DNA of 30,861 bases from a bacterium (lineage in GTDB: Bacteria > UBP14 > UBA6098 > JAFGQG01), in NCBI GenBank assembly GCA_016930435.1, contig JAFGGQ010000085.1, positions 1 to 30,861 of the forward strand, written 5' to 3'. Positions 8,005 through 15,879 of the stretch are shown one piece after another. Every line of letters starts with the position of its first letter. Position 1 is the first letter of the stretch. The notes under the pieces are model-generated. The model had not been told where the DNA came from. It worked only from the letters and a program-made list of their open reading frames with translations, and ran no database searches. The translations under genes were made by a program, and so were the position numbers.

Positions 8005-9156
8005 ATGATATACCTGGATCATAATGCAACAACACCGGTTGACCCGCAAGTTCTGAAAGAAATGCTGCCCTATTTCTCGGAAAGATATCATAACCCATCA
8101 TCCGTGTGCAGTAAGTCACAAGAAAACCGGGAGCTGATAGAAACGATAAGGCACAGTATTGCAAGTATCCTGGGGGCTCACGAAGACGAGATATTTTTCA
8201 CTAGCGGGGGAACCGAATCGGATAACCTGGCGATCAAGGGAGTAGCCCTTCGGAACCGGGATAAGGGTAACCATATCATCACTTCGGGCATAGAGCATCC
8301 GGCAGTACTGGAGGCAGTAAAGTACCTGGGAGAAAATGGTTTCAGAGTTGATTATGTTCCGGTTGACAGATATGGTATAGTGGATCTTGAGGCCCTTGAA
8401 ATGAATATCAGGAAGGATACTGTTCTGATTTCCATAATGCATGCAAACAATGAGGTAGGGACGATCCAGCCATTAGAAGAGATCAGCAAGACAGCGCGCC
8501 GTGAAGGGATCATTTTTCATACTGATGCGGTGCAATCGGTAGGGAAATTGCCTATTAACGTTGATCGATTGGGAGTGGATTTACTTTCTCTATCCGGGCA
8601 TAAGTTATATGGTCCGAAGGGTATAGGTGCGATCTATATCAGGAGGGGTATAGAATTTTATCCTATTATACATGGGGGTCATCAGGAGAGGAGCGTGAGG
8701 GCGGGTACAGAGAATGTGCCCGGTATTGTAGGGTTGGGTAAGGCTCTGGAATTGGCTGTAAAGAATATTGAAGAACATAATACTATTATTAAATCGCTCA
8801 GGGATATGCTCTGGGATGGTATTAAAAAGAGCATCCCGGATGTTGTGCTTAATGGACATCCTGAAAATCGTTTGGCAGGCACTTTGAATGTAAGTTTCAG
8901 GAATATTGAGGGGGAGGCGATCTTATTGGCCCTGGATATGGCAGGCATTGCTGCCTCCTCGGGTTCTGCATGCAGTTCCGGATCTTCAGTGCCCTCCCAT
9001 GTATTAAGCGCAATGGGCTTGCCTCCCGAAGTTGGCCGGGGAACGGTGCGTTTCAGTCTGGGACACCAAAATACCCGGGAAGATATCGAAAAAGTACTGC
9101 AGGTACTGCCCGGGATCGTCCAACGGCTCCGCGCTATGTCACCCCTTTCCCAATAA
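8005..9156 (+). CDS. Cysteine desulfurase, NifS/IscS type
   Basis: A 383-residue PLP-dependent class V aminotransferase-fold enzyme. It removes sulfur from L-cysteine as an enzyme persulfide for Fe-S clusters and tRNA thiolation. Visible residues: start MIYLDHNATTPVDP; FTSGGTESDN (65-74) for PLP phosphate contact; EHPA with H98 stacking on PLP; MHANNEVGTIQP (145-156); D174 and Q177 in HTDAVQSVGK; PLP-binding K200 in SGHKLYGPKG; R232 and T235 in VRAGTEN. Catalytic C323 lies in the short-loop signature SSGSACSSGS, typical of group I (NifS/IscS) rather than SufS enzymes. The ATG has AAAGGAGGT 5 nt upstream. No iscU, mnmA or iscR gene is adjacent, so its sulfur acceptor cannot be told from context; NifS versus IscS naming is left open. 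Confidence 0.95.
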   Translation: MIYLDHNATTPVDPQVLKEMLPYFSERYHNPSSVCSKSQENRELIETIRHSIASILGAHEDEIFFTSGGTESDNLAIKGVALRNRDKGNHIITSGIEHPAVLEAVKYLGENGFRVDYVPVDRYGIVDLEALEMNIRKDTVLISIMHANNEVGTIQPLEEISKTARREGIIFHTDAVQSVGKLPINVDRLGVDLLSLSGHKLYGPKGIGAIYIRRGIEFYPIIHGGHQERSVRAGTENVPGIVGLGKALELAVKNIEEHNTIIKSLRDMLWDGIKKSIPDVVLNGHPENRLAGTLNVSFRNIEGEAILLALDMAGIAASSGSACSSGSSVPSHVLSAMGLPPEVGRGTVRFSLGHQNTREDIEKVLQVLPGIVQRLRAMSPLSQ

Positions 9157-9346
9157 GAATTGGGCAGCTGCAGATTATCCTTATATAAGAGATCTGCAAA
9201 ACTGAATATAGTTTATTAATGTTGATAAGGAGAATTTATTTAACTAAGAAACATCCCTAAATGACTATTTTAAATTGCCCTTTAGGAGTAAAATATAAAA
9301 CATTGATAATCTAACTTCATATTGAACATTATACCGGGAGTAGTAA

Positions 9347-10177
9347 ATGTATCTAAAATTGATTGTTTTTTCTTTCTTTTTGATGCTGGGGATGAGCGGT
9401 TTGGTATTGGCGGCGGAATCAGAACATTCGGATTCCAGTTTCTGGAAAGATGGTATTTTCCACCAGACGAGTATTGATTTGTCCCAATATGAGGATGGCC
9501 TTATCAGGGCCAGGATCGAGGGTGAATGGGGTGAGTTCAGGGTGATCCCTTTCCCCGAGAGCTTTCTGGAATGGAATATTGGCCGGCGCCTGGAGATGCT
9601 CGATAAGATAAAAAACCACCAGCCCCCGGACCTGGCTGGCCCTCATAACGGAATTGTCGCTTCTCACGGCCTTACCCGTAAGGACTCTGAATTCTCCCTT
9701 AATAATGCAGTTAAGGGGATGGGTTTTCTGCCAAAGCCCGAAAAATTGTCTGAAATTATTGACCTCCTGCATAATACCATTGAAGAAGATTTCCCGGAAA
9801 AACTGGCTATACTGGAAAGCCTTTATACCAACTATCAGGATATATTCGATTTGAACAAACAGGTCTCCCTGGAGCTATATTCAACGCCGGAATTCGAAAC
9901 CCATACTTTTTTGAACCAGATGGTCGATCCGGGAGTCTCAATCGTATTCCTCGATGTTCCCAGTTACGAGGTCAGGGCGTTGAGCCAGTTGCTTCATCCT
10001 GAAGATCCCCGACTGACTGATTACGAGAAGCAAATTGTTGAGTATATCAATCTTGTTCATAGTTATTTTCATGGTGAATTCCCCCGGTTATATATAGCTG
10101 TAGTATATCATGTTATAGAGGTTTTTGATAATTCCCCCGGTCGCCGTGATGCGTTGGGCCAGAAAATCGCTCCCTGA
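9347..10177 (+). CDS. Secreted protein of unknown function
   Basis: A 276-residue protein that I do not recognise. It has a Sec signal peptide (MYLKLIVFSFFLMLGMSGLVLAA, likely cut after LAA). The mature part starts with an acidic stretch, then a segment reading DGLIRARIEGEWGEFRVIPF, and continues with mixed helix and strand. It includes GPHNGIVASHGLTRKD, a helical Leu-rich part (about 125-165), and a C-terminal region with HPEDPRLTDYEKQIVEYINL. No Cys pair, metal motif or membrane segment stands out after the signal, so it is probably periplasmic. The ATG is preceded by GGAG with a 6-nt gap. It is followed by the RseC-family gene only 25 nt downstream (if that gene starts at 10203), so the two are probably co-transcribed. 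Confidence 0.75.
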   Translation: MYLKLIVFSFFLMLGMSGLVLAAESEHSDSSFWKDGIFHQTSIDLSQYEDGLIRARIEGEWGEFRVIPFPESFLEWNIGRRLEMLDKIKNHQPPDLAGPHNGIVASHGLTRKDSEFSLNNAVKGMGFLPKPEKLSEIIDLLHNTIEEDFPEKLAILESLYTNYQDIFDLNKQVSLELYSTPEFETHTFLNQMVDPGVSIVFLDVPSYEVRALSQLLHPEDPRLTDYEKQIVEYINLVHSYFHGEFPRLYIAVVYHVIEVFDNSPGRRDALGQKIAP

Positions 10178-10202
10178 ACAAGGTTTAAACGAGTATTATC
10201 AA

Positions 10203-10673
10203 ATGCCCAAGGAAACAGGTGAAATAATAGAGTTACTCCCCGAAGGAAGGGTTAAGATAAAACTCTGCCGCTCGGATGGTTGTTCCTCCTGCGCACTGAA
10301 AAGAAGTTGTTCTATCTTCAGCTCGGATGGCTTCTTGATCAATGCGGAGAATCCCCGTAATTATCCGCAAGGCTCACTGGTTAAGGTGAATTATGAACCA
10401 CGAGGACGGATAAAAGCCTCCCTGATCATATTCCTGATGCCAATCCTTGCAATGATAGGGGGGTATTTTGTCGGGATGCTGTTAGGCAAACACCTTGGCG
10501 CGGATTCATCTCGGGAAGGATGGGGGATTATCTTCAGCATGATCTTTATGGCAGGCGCTTTCCTGCTCATCCGGTTGCTCAATCCATATTTTAAAAGAAA
10601 AGAGGATTTTAAATTTCAAATTATGGGATTATCTGAAGCCGAAGGATATCCGGAAAGCAGTCCGGATGAATGA
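10203..10673 (+). CDS. RseC/MucC-family (SoxR-reducing system) membrane protein
   Basis: A 156-residue protein from the ATG at 10203. An upstream in-frame ATG at 10125 lies inside the preceding gene and would add 26 residues unlike the family. The layout matches RseC/MucC: an N-terminal beta segment (TGEIIELLPEGRVKIKL), a Cys cluster C22, C27, C30 and C36 (C-x4-C-x2-C-x5-C), a short linker with NAENPRNYPQGSLVKV, and two membrane helices (about 73-95 and 106-126). In gammaproteobacteria RseC works in reducing the SoxR Fe-S cluster and modulates sigmaE signalling, often next to rnf genes. Here there is no rnf operon or soxR, so the redox partner is unknown. The Shine-Dalgarno is weak (AAGG about 20 nt upstream), which fits translational coupling to the preceding gene. 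Confidence 0.85.
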   Translation: MPKETGEIIELLPEGRVKIKLCRSDGCSSCALKRSCSIFSSDGFLINAENPRNYPQGSLVKVNYEPRGRIKASLIIFLMPILAMIGGYFVGMLLGKHLGADSSREGWGIIFSMIFMAGAFLLIRLLNPYFKRKEDFKFQIMGLSEAEGYPESSPDE

Positions 10674-10920
10674 TCCCGTTTTATGCAGTTGAAATTAACT
10701 ATAATGCCTGAAAGATCGAAAAACAAGATATTAGAATATAAACTTCAGAATAAAATTTGCATTTTTTTGTAAAATTCGTAATACCTATAAATACATGTTC
10801 ATCAAATATATAGCTAATATTCAACATTATCAACTGCATTTTACGGGATGATGGTTTGGCGCGCTACGTCACATTCCAGAATGGAAATGGAATCAGCTTT
10901 AAGACGGGTTCTATCTTAAA

Positions 10921-11574
10921 TTAAACCCATGACTGAATTTCCCATGCTTTTTTAACTGCAATCTTTTTTAGGCGTTTAGTTGGATTAACGGCAACGGCCC
11001 TTCCAAAAAGCTCCATGTGAAATTGATCATAATGATGGTTTGCATAAACAACGGATTCAGTATAATCGATATCCAGAAGGCTCCGGGCTTTCTGCAGGAG
11101 CAATTTCTTCCGCAAGCCCAGCGGGTGAAGTCCTTCCAATTTTCCCGTAAATGATCCCCGGTTAACCTCAAGGTACATGGTTATCAGATGGTCTGCTTGC
11201 AATTCAGATGCTAATTCACTGGTTAGAAAATATGGCGATCCGCTCATGATCAATATGCGGTACCCCTCCTGCCGGCTCCGGGTGAGCTCATATAGCCCCC
11301 GGGACGCTAATTTCTGAATGATGCTGTCATGAATAAATTTTGCACCGGCATTCTCGACCACCGCTGCCGGCAAGCCCTTTAAATAGTATTTGTTATTAAG
11401 AAGGGCCTCGAGCCTGCCGGAATTGAACCAGATCAATGGGATATGAGCAAGATATGAGACAAGGTTGGGAAAAGGAAGGTTTTTTTTGCAGATGAGATGG
11501 CGTATAAAACTCATTTCCATGGAGGTACCCGGAAGCAATGTCCCATCCACGTCGAAAACAGCCCACCGGGTCAT
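10921..11574 (-). CDS. HAD-superfamily subfamily IB phosphatase, possibly a phospholipid head-group phosphatase
   Basis: A 217-residue HAD-IB hydrolase. Motif I is FDVDGTLLPG with nucleophile D8 and acid/base D10; motif II is IMSGSP (S111, S113); a Lys pair follows at 156-157. The motif III region reads VVYANHHYDQF followed by GRAVAVNPTKRLKKIA. It keeps the second acidic residue (D183) but has Asn-His where the usual Asp-Ser of [G/A]-D-S-x2-D is expected (N179, H180). The gene starts 3 bp after a PgsA-like transferase gene. HAD-IB enzymes such as PgpC dephosphorylate phosphatidylglycerol phosphate, so this could be the next step of the same pathway. Alternatives are phosphatidylinositol phosphate or a phosphoserine-type substrate. 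Family is sure, substrate is inference. Confidence 0.8.
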   Translation of the reverse strand: MTRWAVFDVDGTLLPGTSMEMSFIRHLICKKNLPFPNLVSYLAHIPLIWFNSGRLEALLNNKYYLKGLPAAVVENAGAKFIHDSIIQKLASRGLYELTRSRQEGYRILIMSGSPYFLTSELASELQADHLITMYLEVNRGSFTGKLEGLHPLGLRKKLLLQKARSLLDIDYTESVVYANHHYDQFHMELFGRAVAVNPTKRLKKIAVKKAWEIQSWV

Positions 11575-11577
11575 GGG

Positions 11578-12234
11578 TTAGCCCTCGTCCTTTAATTCCC
11601 GGGGCAGATACCTTTCCAGTAGGTAATAACGCCCATCCCAGAGTACTGGTAAACCCCGGATGATGTTCAACCCAACGGTTACCCAGACTAATATTTGAGT
11701 AATCCGCGTTCCTATCGAGAACCATTCTTCAGGGAACCACCGGATTCCCTGTGAGTAACCTTTTTCAAAAGCGAATGACAAACCCAGCAGGACGAATATG
11801 GATAGTTTGGTTGTTCCGTACAGGGCCCTCATGAACCGGGAAGAGGTTAAAAACCGGGTAATAGCCGATTTCATCATGGACCTTTTCCCGAAAGGGGTCT
11901 TGCCCTCACGGATGTAGGCAACGCTGCGGAGGGTGTCAACCAGGAAACTCCTGGTGATAAAGACCATGGGAACTACAAAGGAGATTAAGCCGGTAGCGCA
12001 ATAGAAGATCAAATAGATGTGTTCTACAATTCGATCACCGGTAATATCAAAAATAGCCCCGAAGTCGGAGGCTACGCCAAGTTTCCGGGCGACATAGCCA
12101 TCCAGTGAGTCAAGGTATAATACTAAAATAGTCAGGGCAACTGCCCCTAAACACCATCCGAAACCAAACTGAAACATTGCGATTACCAGGAATACCAGGA
12201 AAATCCTGCCCAGAGTTATTATATTTGCTGCCAT
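11578..12234 (-). CDS. CDP-alcohol phosphatidyltransferase, PgsA-like (probable phosphatidylglycerophosphate synthase)
   Basis: A 218-residue membrane enzyme with the complete motif D42, D45, G46, A49, R50, G59, D63, D67 (D-x2-D-G-x2-A-R-x8-G-x3-D-x3-D). The N-terminus reads MAANIITLGRIFLVFL, close to the N-x-[IL]-T-x2-R start of PgsA, which makes phosphatidylglycerophosphate from CDP-diacylglycerol and glycerol-3-phosphate. It differs from the window's other transferase (5345-6022), whose N-terminus is of PIP-synthase style. The C-terminal part is longer than in E. coli PgsA and ends with a charged tail. The HAD-IB phosphatase gene follows after 3 bp, forming a plausible synthase-phosphatase operon. 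The ATG has AAGGA about 11 nt upstream. PgsA versus another head-group transferase cannot be settled by eye. Confidence 0.85.
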   Translation of the reverse strand: MAANIITLGRIFLVFLVIAMFQFGFGWCLGAVALTILVLYLDSLDGYVARKLGVASDFGAIFDITGDRIVEHIYLIFYCATGLISFVVPMVFITRSFLVDTLRSVAYIREGKTPFGKRSMMKSAITRFLTSSRFMRALYGTTKLSIFVLLGLSFAFEKGYSQGIRWFPEEWFSIGTRITQILVWVTVGLNIIRGLPVLWDGRYYLLERYLPRELKDEG

Positions 12235-12416
12235 TAAAACCAGATTCCTTAAAATAGTTATGTGCTTTCTGCTACTAATTTATGAACATCCGGGAATAAA
12301 TCAACAGAATTATAGGATACCCAAAGATGATGTTCCGGGAAGCGGCGAAGGTTCCCCCGATATAGGGAGGACGGAAGTTTCTCAAATTGGCAGGGAAGTT
12401 TTTCCCCAAAAAAGAA

Positions 12417-12444
12417 TTGACTTATAATATTAAATTACTATTTT
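12417..12444 (+). promoter_or_regulatory. Candidate promoter for the LVIVD-repeat surface protein
   Basis: TTGACT (12417-12422), a 16-bp spacer and TATTTT (12439-12444), about 55 nt before the ATG at 12499. A perfect TATAAT at 12423-12428 lies inside the spacer but has no good -35 at 17 bp, so the exact start is ambiguous. Confidence 0.35.
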
Positions 12445-12498
12445 AAAAATTAAGCGGAAGAAAATACCTTTGACAAGTTTAGACTAAAAGGAGGAAAA

Positions 12499-14640
12499 AT
12501 GCTTAAAAAGTATATTCCTATCATAGCAATTTTAATATTAGCTTCGTTTCTGAGCGCTAATGAAACCGCCCTGCGGCTGGTGGGGAAAATTGATATGGGC
12601 CCGGTTACTGCAATTAGCGCGAATGGAAATGTTGTGTACGCGGGTATCACCAGCAATCTGAACATCTACGATATTTATAACGAGGCGGTACCCCAATTGA
12701 TCAATTGTATTGAGGGTCACTCCAGCATAATCAAGGAGATAAAGACCTTTCAGGACCGTCTGTATGTGGTTTATGAAAATGAAGGTCTTTTTATCTTTGA
12801 TATTTCCAGGCCATTTTCCCCTGTTGAAATCGGCAGTTTTACCGAGAAGAGCATTTATATTCAGTCGTATTCTGCGATGGCTTTAAATGGGGATCTGGTG
12901 TATTTAGCTGGTAAGAGCTATTTTGCAATACTGAATATGAGCAACCCGGCGACCCCTATTATGCTCAAGCTGCAGCCTATTCCTGATTCTCCTTTGGATA
13001 TTGATTACGAAGCCGGAAAGTTATGGTTGGCTACCGGAGTACATGGATTGGCCGTTTTCGATGTAAACGATCCCGCTGATACCAGGTTCCTGGGCTATCA
13101 GGAGGGCAATTATACTTCGATCGATGCCTACAAAAGTATGATTTTTTATGGCCGTCTGAATAAAAAGCAACCCGGCGAAAGAACCCTGTTGCCTAACCTT
13201 TTCTCTATCCCGTTCAGCGCTCCGGTGTGCGTTCAGGCATACGACCATTTCCTTCTGGCAGGGGGATTGTTGAACTTTTCTATTTATGAGTGGGACCGGC
13301 AGACCAGGAATCCACGCATGATCTATGATCAGGAGAATACCCCTACATTGGATTTTCTTTACAGGAACAATAATCTCTACCTTGCAAATGATTATAAGGG
13401 GCTCAATGTTTACGAGGTCTCAGACCTTTCGCATCCTGAATTGATCGGGTCTGTGTCCACCTTCGACCGTCCCAACCGTATGTGCTTTATTGATAATACT
13501 GCCTATATAGCTGCGCATCAGTCTCATGTGGTCCGTTTCGATATCAGCAATCCCCACCTCCCACTGGAGCTGGAATCTTTGGAAATACCAGGCCTTGCCA
13601 GGGTATGGAGTGTAGCCTATCATAATGAACTTCTCTTTGCCCTGGGTCCAAAGTTCAACGAGCGGAATAATCTCTATATTTTAGTAATGGAACCGTTGAG
13701 AAATGAAGTGCTTACTGAATATGAACTTCCTTACATGGAAACTTTGAGCAATATTGCCTCTTTTCACTTTAATGAAAATCTGTGCGCCGTGAATCTTGGT
13801 ACAGAGGGCCTGGAGATATTGGATATTTCGGATATTTTCGCAATCCGGTCACTTTCCCATATTTATAAGGGTGAATCAGAATTCTTCGATTGCGAATGGC
13901 ACGGAGATTGGCTCTTTACTTCGGACTACCGGGGTTCCTATCATATCTACGATATTTCCGATCCCCATTTGCCTGTCAGGATATCTTCTATCCAGACCAG
14001 CACGAATGGAGGCAACGGGATAGAATTGATCTGGCCCTACCTGATCGCCTCCGACGGCGATTCGGGGATCGCTATCATCAACGTGATCAAACCAGAAAAA
14101 CCCAGTCTGGCCTACCGTTTGCCCTCTGTTTGGGGTACCGATATCCGGGTGGACGAGAATTATATCTATATGGCTGATGGTAATGGTCAATTGAAGGTTT
14201 TCGATCATTCCGATTTGCCCGAGATAGAGATGGTTGCAGAACTTCCTCATTCAGGTTACTGGACCCATGTTTATTTGCACGAAGGTCATATTTACGGTCT
14301 TGATATCCACCATGGAATATATATCTACCGCCTGGAGAAGGCTTCCCAACAGCTTGCCCGGGCAATACCTAACCCGGAAGATGTGGTGCTTCATAAAAAC
14401 TACCCTAATCCATTCAATGCAATGACCTTTATTAACTTCGAACTGCAGCATGAAACCCCTGTTAACCTCTGTATCTATAACATAGTCGGGCAAAAAGTAG
14501 AAACCTTGATTGATAATGTGCTTCCAGCCGGCGAGGTAAAACTGCACTGGGATGCTACTGAATTTCCCTCGGGAACTTACTTCTATGTGCTCAAAACACC
14601 GGATAAAGAGATAAAACGCCGTATGGAGCTGATCAAATAA
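12499..14640 (+). CDS. LVIVD-repeat beta-propeller surface protein with T9SS-type C-terminal sorting domain
   Basis: A 713-residue secreted protein: signal peptide (MLKKYIPIIAILILASFLSA), then at least six LVIVD-type repeats of the form G-L-x-[IV]-[FYL]-D-[IV]-[SN]-x-P-x-x-P-x-x-[IL]-G. Examples are GLFIFDISRPFSPVEIGSF, GLAVFDVNDPADTRFLGY, GLNVYEVSDLSHPELIGSV and YHIYDISDPHLPVRISSI. Such repeats form a beta-propeller. From about residue 634 to the end is an 80-residue domain starting NYPNPFNAMTFINF with IYNIVGQKV and SGTYFYVL, the type A sorting domain recognised by type IX secretion in related phyla. The protein is therefore probably exported across the outer membrane or anchored on the surface. 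AAAAGGAGG precedes the ATG by 6 nt. The gene appears monocistronic and ends at a strong hairpin. The ligand is unknown. Confidence 0.9.
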   Translation: MLKKYIPIIAILILASFLSANETALRLVGKIDMGPVTAISANGNVVYAGITSNLNIYDIYNEAVPQLINCIEGHSSIIKEIKTFQDRLYVVYENEGLFIFDISRPFSPVEIGSFTEKSIYIQSYSAMALNGDLVYLAGKSYFAILNMSNPATPIMLKLQPIPDSPLDIDYEAGKLWLATGVHGLAVFDVNDPADTRFLGYQEGNYTSIDAYKSMIFYGRLNKKQPGERTLLPNLFSIPFSAPVCVQAYDHFLLAGGLLNFSIYEWDRQTRNPRMIYDQENTPTLDFLYRNNNLYLANDYKGLNVYEVSDLSHPELIGSVSTFDRPNRMCFIDNTAYIAAHQSHVVRFDISNPHLPLELESLEIPGLARVWSVAYHNELLFALGPKFNERNNLYILVMEPLRNEVLTEYELPYMETLSNIASFHFNENLCAVNLGTEGLEILDISDIFAIRSLSHIYKGESEFFDCEWHGDWLFTSDYRGSYHIYDISDPHLPVRISSIQTSTNGGNGIELIWPYLIASDGDSGIAIINVIKPEKPSLAYRLPSVWGTDIRVDENYIYMADGNGQLKVFDHSDLPEIEMVAELPHSGYWTHVYLHEGHIYGLDIHHGIYIYRLEKASQQLARAIPNPEDVVLHKNYPNPFNAMTFINFELQHETPVNLCIYNIVGQKVETLIDNVLPAGEVKLHWDATEFPSGTYFYVLKTPDKEIKRRMELIK

Positions 14641-14673
14641 GCGTATTGGGCGGATTAGATGATTTTTGAAAAG

Positions 14674-14700
14674 GAAGCTCCCGGCTTATCCGGGAGCTTC
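14674..14700. terminator. Intrinsic terminator shared by two convergent transcripts
   Basis: A perfect 11-bp inverted repeat, GAAGCTCCCGG / CCGGGAGCTTC, with a 5-nt loop (CTTAT). It lies 33 bp after the LVIVD gene stop and 5 bp after the stop of the minus-strand saccharopine-dehydrogenase-like gene. T-rich sequence follows on both strands (GTTATTTAAT on plus, CTTTTCAAAAAT on minus), so it can serve both directions. Confidence 0.85.
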
Positions 14701-14705
14701 GTTAT

Positions 14706-15848
14706 TTAATCTTCTATTTCAGTGACGGTCTCCTCGAAGATGATATTTCTTTTTGCCAGCCCTTCCCGGATGAACCGGAAGCAATTAGGTTCCTGGCCAA
14801 GGTATTCCGGCGGGGATATCCCAACTCTGGTATAAGAACCCTGAATAACCATACGAGCGGTGACCGTACAGGTGTAACCGGTAGTCCGGGCCATCGATGT
14901 AGTATCGGTTTCCTTGTCATAATGATCGAGCATATTATAAATAAATCGCAATTTTTTCCCGTCTTTTTTTCCTTCGATGATCACTTTCATTACGGTAATA
15001 TCATGCTCTCCTGATTTCAATTCCCACTGGGGAAAAAGCAAGGTTGATATGAATTCCAGTGGTATGATTTCATGGTTCTTGAAATTGACAGGGTCCTTGC
15101 TGAAGAACCCGCTTTCCCGGAATACCCTCATCAATTCTATATGCCCGGGATAGCGCAGGGTTTTTTCCTTCATCGAGGGGGCTTTCATTGTTTTCATTAA
15201 GCTGCGCAGGCCGTCCGTATTGAATGCTTCCAGTGTGCCAACATTCGTGAAATGGAGCATCTCGGGGTCGGAGAGGGCTGGCTGGGTAACCATACGGCCG
15301 AATTGAATATAGCGCGCCGGTCGGGTGTACTCCTCGATCACATCAACGGGTGAAAAAACGATCTTGTACTGGTAGGGCCATTCCCGAACAACGGGCAAGC
15401 CACCCACATAACAGAGATAACTGTCCACCTCGTCCAGTTCGCGGTCCAGGTAACCCATCAATACATTGCAGAAACCGGGGGCGATGCCACAATCCATAAT
15501 AGCTACAACGCCCTTTCTCCTGGCAAGCTCATCGAGCTGAAAGGGATCCTCGGGGAAAAAAGAGATATCGACAATGTTTTTTCCGGCTTCGATTACAGTT
15601 TTAAGGGTGGAGTATCCCATAAAACCGGGCAGCGCGCCAATTACCAAATCATAGTCCTGAACCAATTGAAAAACAGTACGGTCATCTGAGAGGTCGATTT
15701 TAAATGTCTTCAAGCCTAACTGTTCACGGAGCCCGTTCAACGCCTCCTTAGAATAATCGGTCACGGTTATCTCCAAGCCGGGCTCCTTAACCAGATCAAG
15801 AGCAATAGCTTTTCCCACTAACCCACAGCCCAAAATCAATACTTTCAT
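14706..15848 (-). CDS. Saccharopine dehydrogenase-family NAD(P) oxidoreductase (lysine 6-dehydrogenase-like)
   Basis: A 380-residue protein. The N-terminal Rossmann domain starts MKVLILGCGLVGKAIALDLV (nucleotide-binding G7, G9, G12) and contains the segments ALPGFMGYSTLKTVIEAGKN and DISFFPED. DCGIAPGFCNVLMGY (about 119-133) is typical of the saccharopine dehydrogenase / lysine 6-dehydrogenase group. The C-terminal catalytic domain includes YVGGLPVVREWPYQYKIVFS. The size fits lysine 6-dehydrogenase-like enzymes, which oxidise lysine to a cyclic imine; carboxynorspermidine synthase-type relatives are larger or differ in context. It is the last gene of the seven-gene run, 31 bp after the metallophosphoesterase, and ends at the shared terminator. 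The reaction is not certain; the fold and family are. Confidence 0.85.
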   Translation of the reverse strand: MKVLILGCGLVGKAIALDLVKEPGLEITVTDYSKEALNGLREQLGLKTFKIDLSDDRTVFQLVQDYDLVIGALPGFMGYSTLKTVIEAGKNIVDISFFPEDPFQLDELARRKGVVAIMDCGIAPGFCNVLMGYLDRELDEVDSYLCYVGGLPVVREWPYQYKIVFSPVDVIEEYTRPARYIQFGRMVTQPALSDPEMLHFTNVGTLEAFNTDGLRSLMKTMKAPSMKEKTLRYPGHIELMRVFRESGFFSKDPVNFKNHEIIPLEFISTLLFPQWELKSGEHDITVMKVIIEGKKDGKKLRFIYNMLDHYDKETDTTSMARTTGYTCTVTARMVIQGSYTRVGISPPEYLGQEPNCFRFIREGLAKRNIIFEETVTEIED

Positions 15849-15879
15849 TATCTGCTCCTATAATGCAATTTCAAGTAGG

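Noticed and set aside
9170-9197. Hairpin-like GCAGAT/ATCTGC after the cysteine desulfurase stop
   Set aside because: Only 6 bp with a long AT loop and no T-tract; too weak to call a terminator.
10648-10667. 7-bp inverted repeat ATCCGGA/TCCGGAT at the end of the RseC-family gene
   Set aside because: Lies inside the coding region, and the nearest T-run is more than 10 nt away; could be chance.
12284-12335. Inverted repeat GAACATC/GATGTTC in the gap between the PgsA-like and LVIVD genes
   Set aside because: Seven base pairs separated by 38 bp; no further support for an operator or structured RNA.
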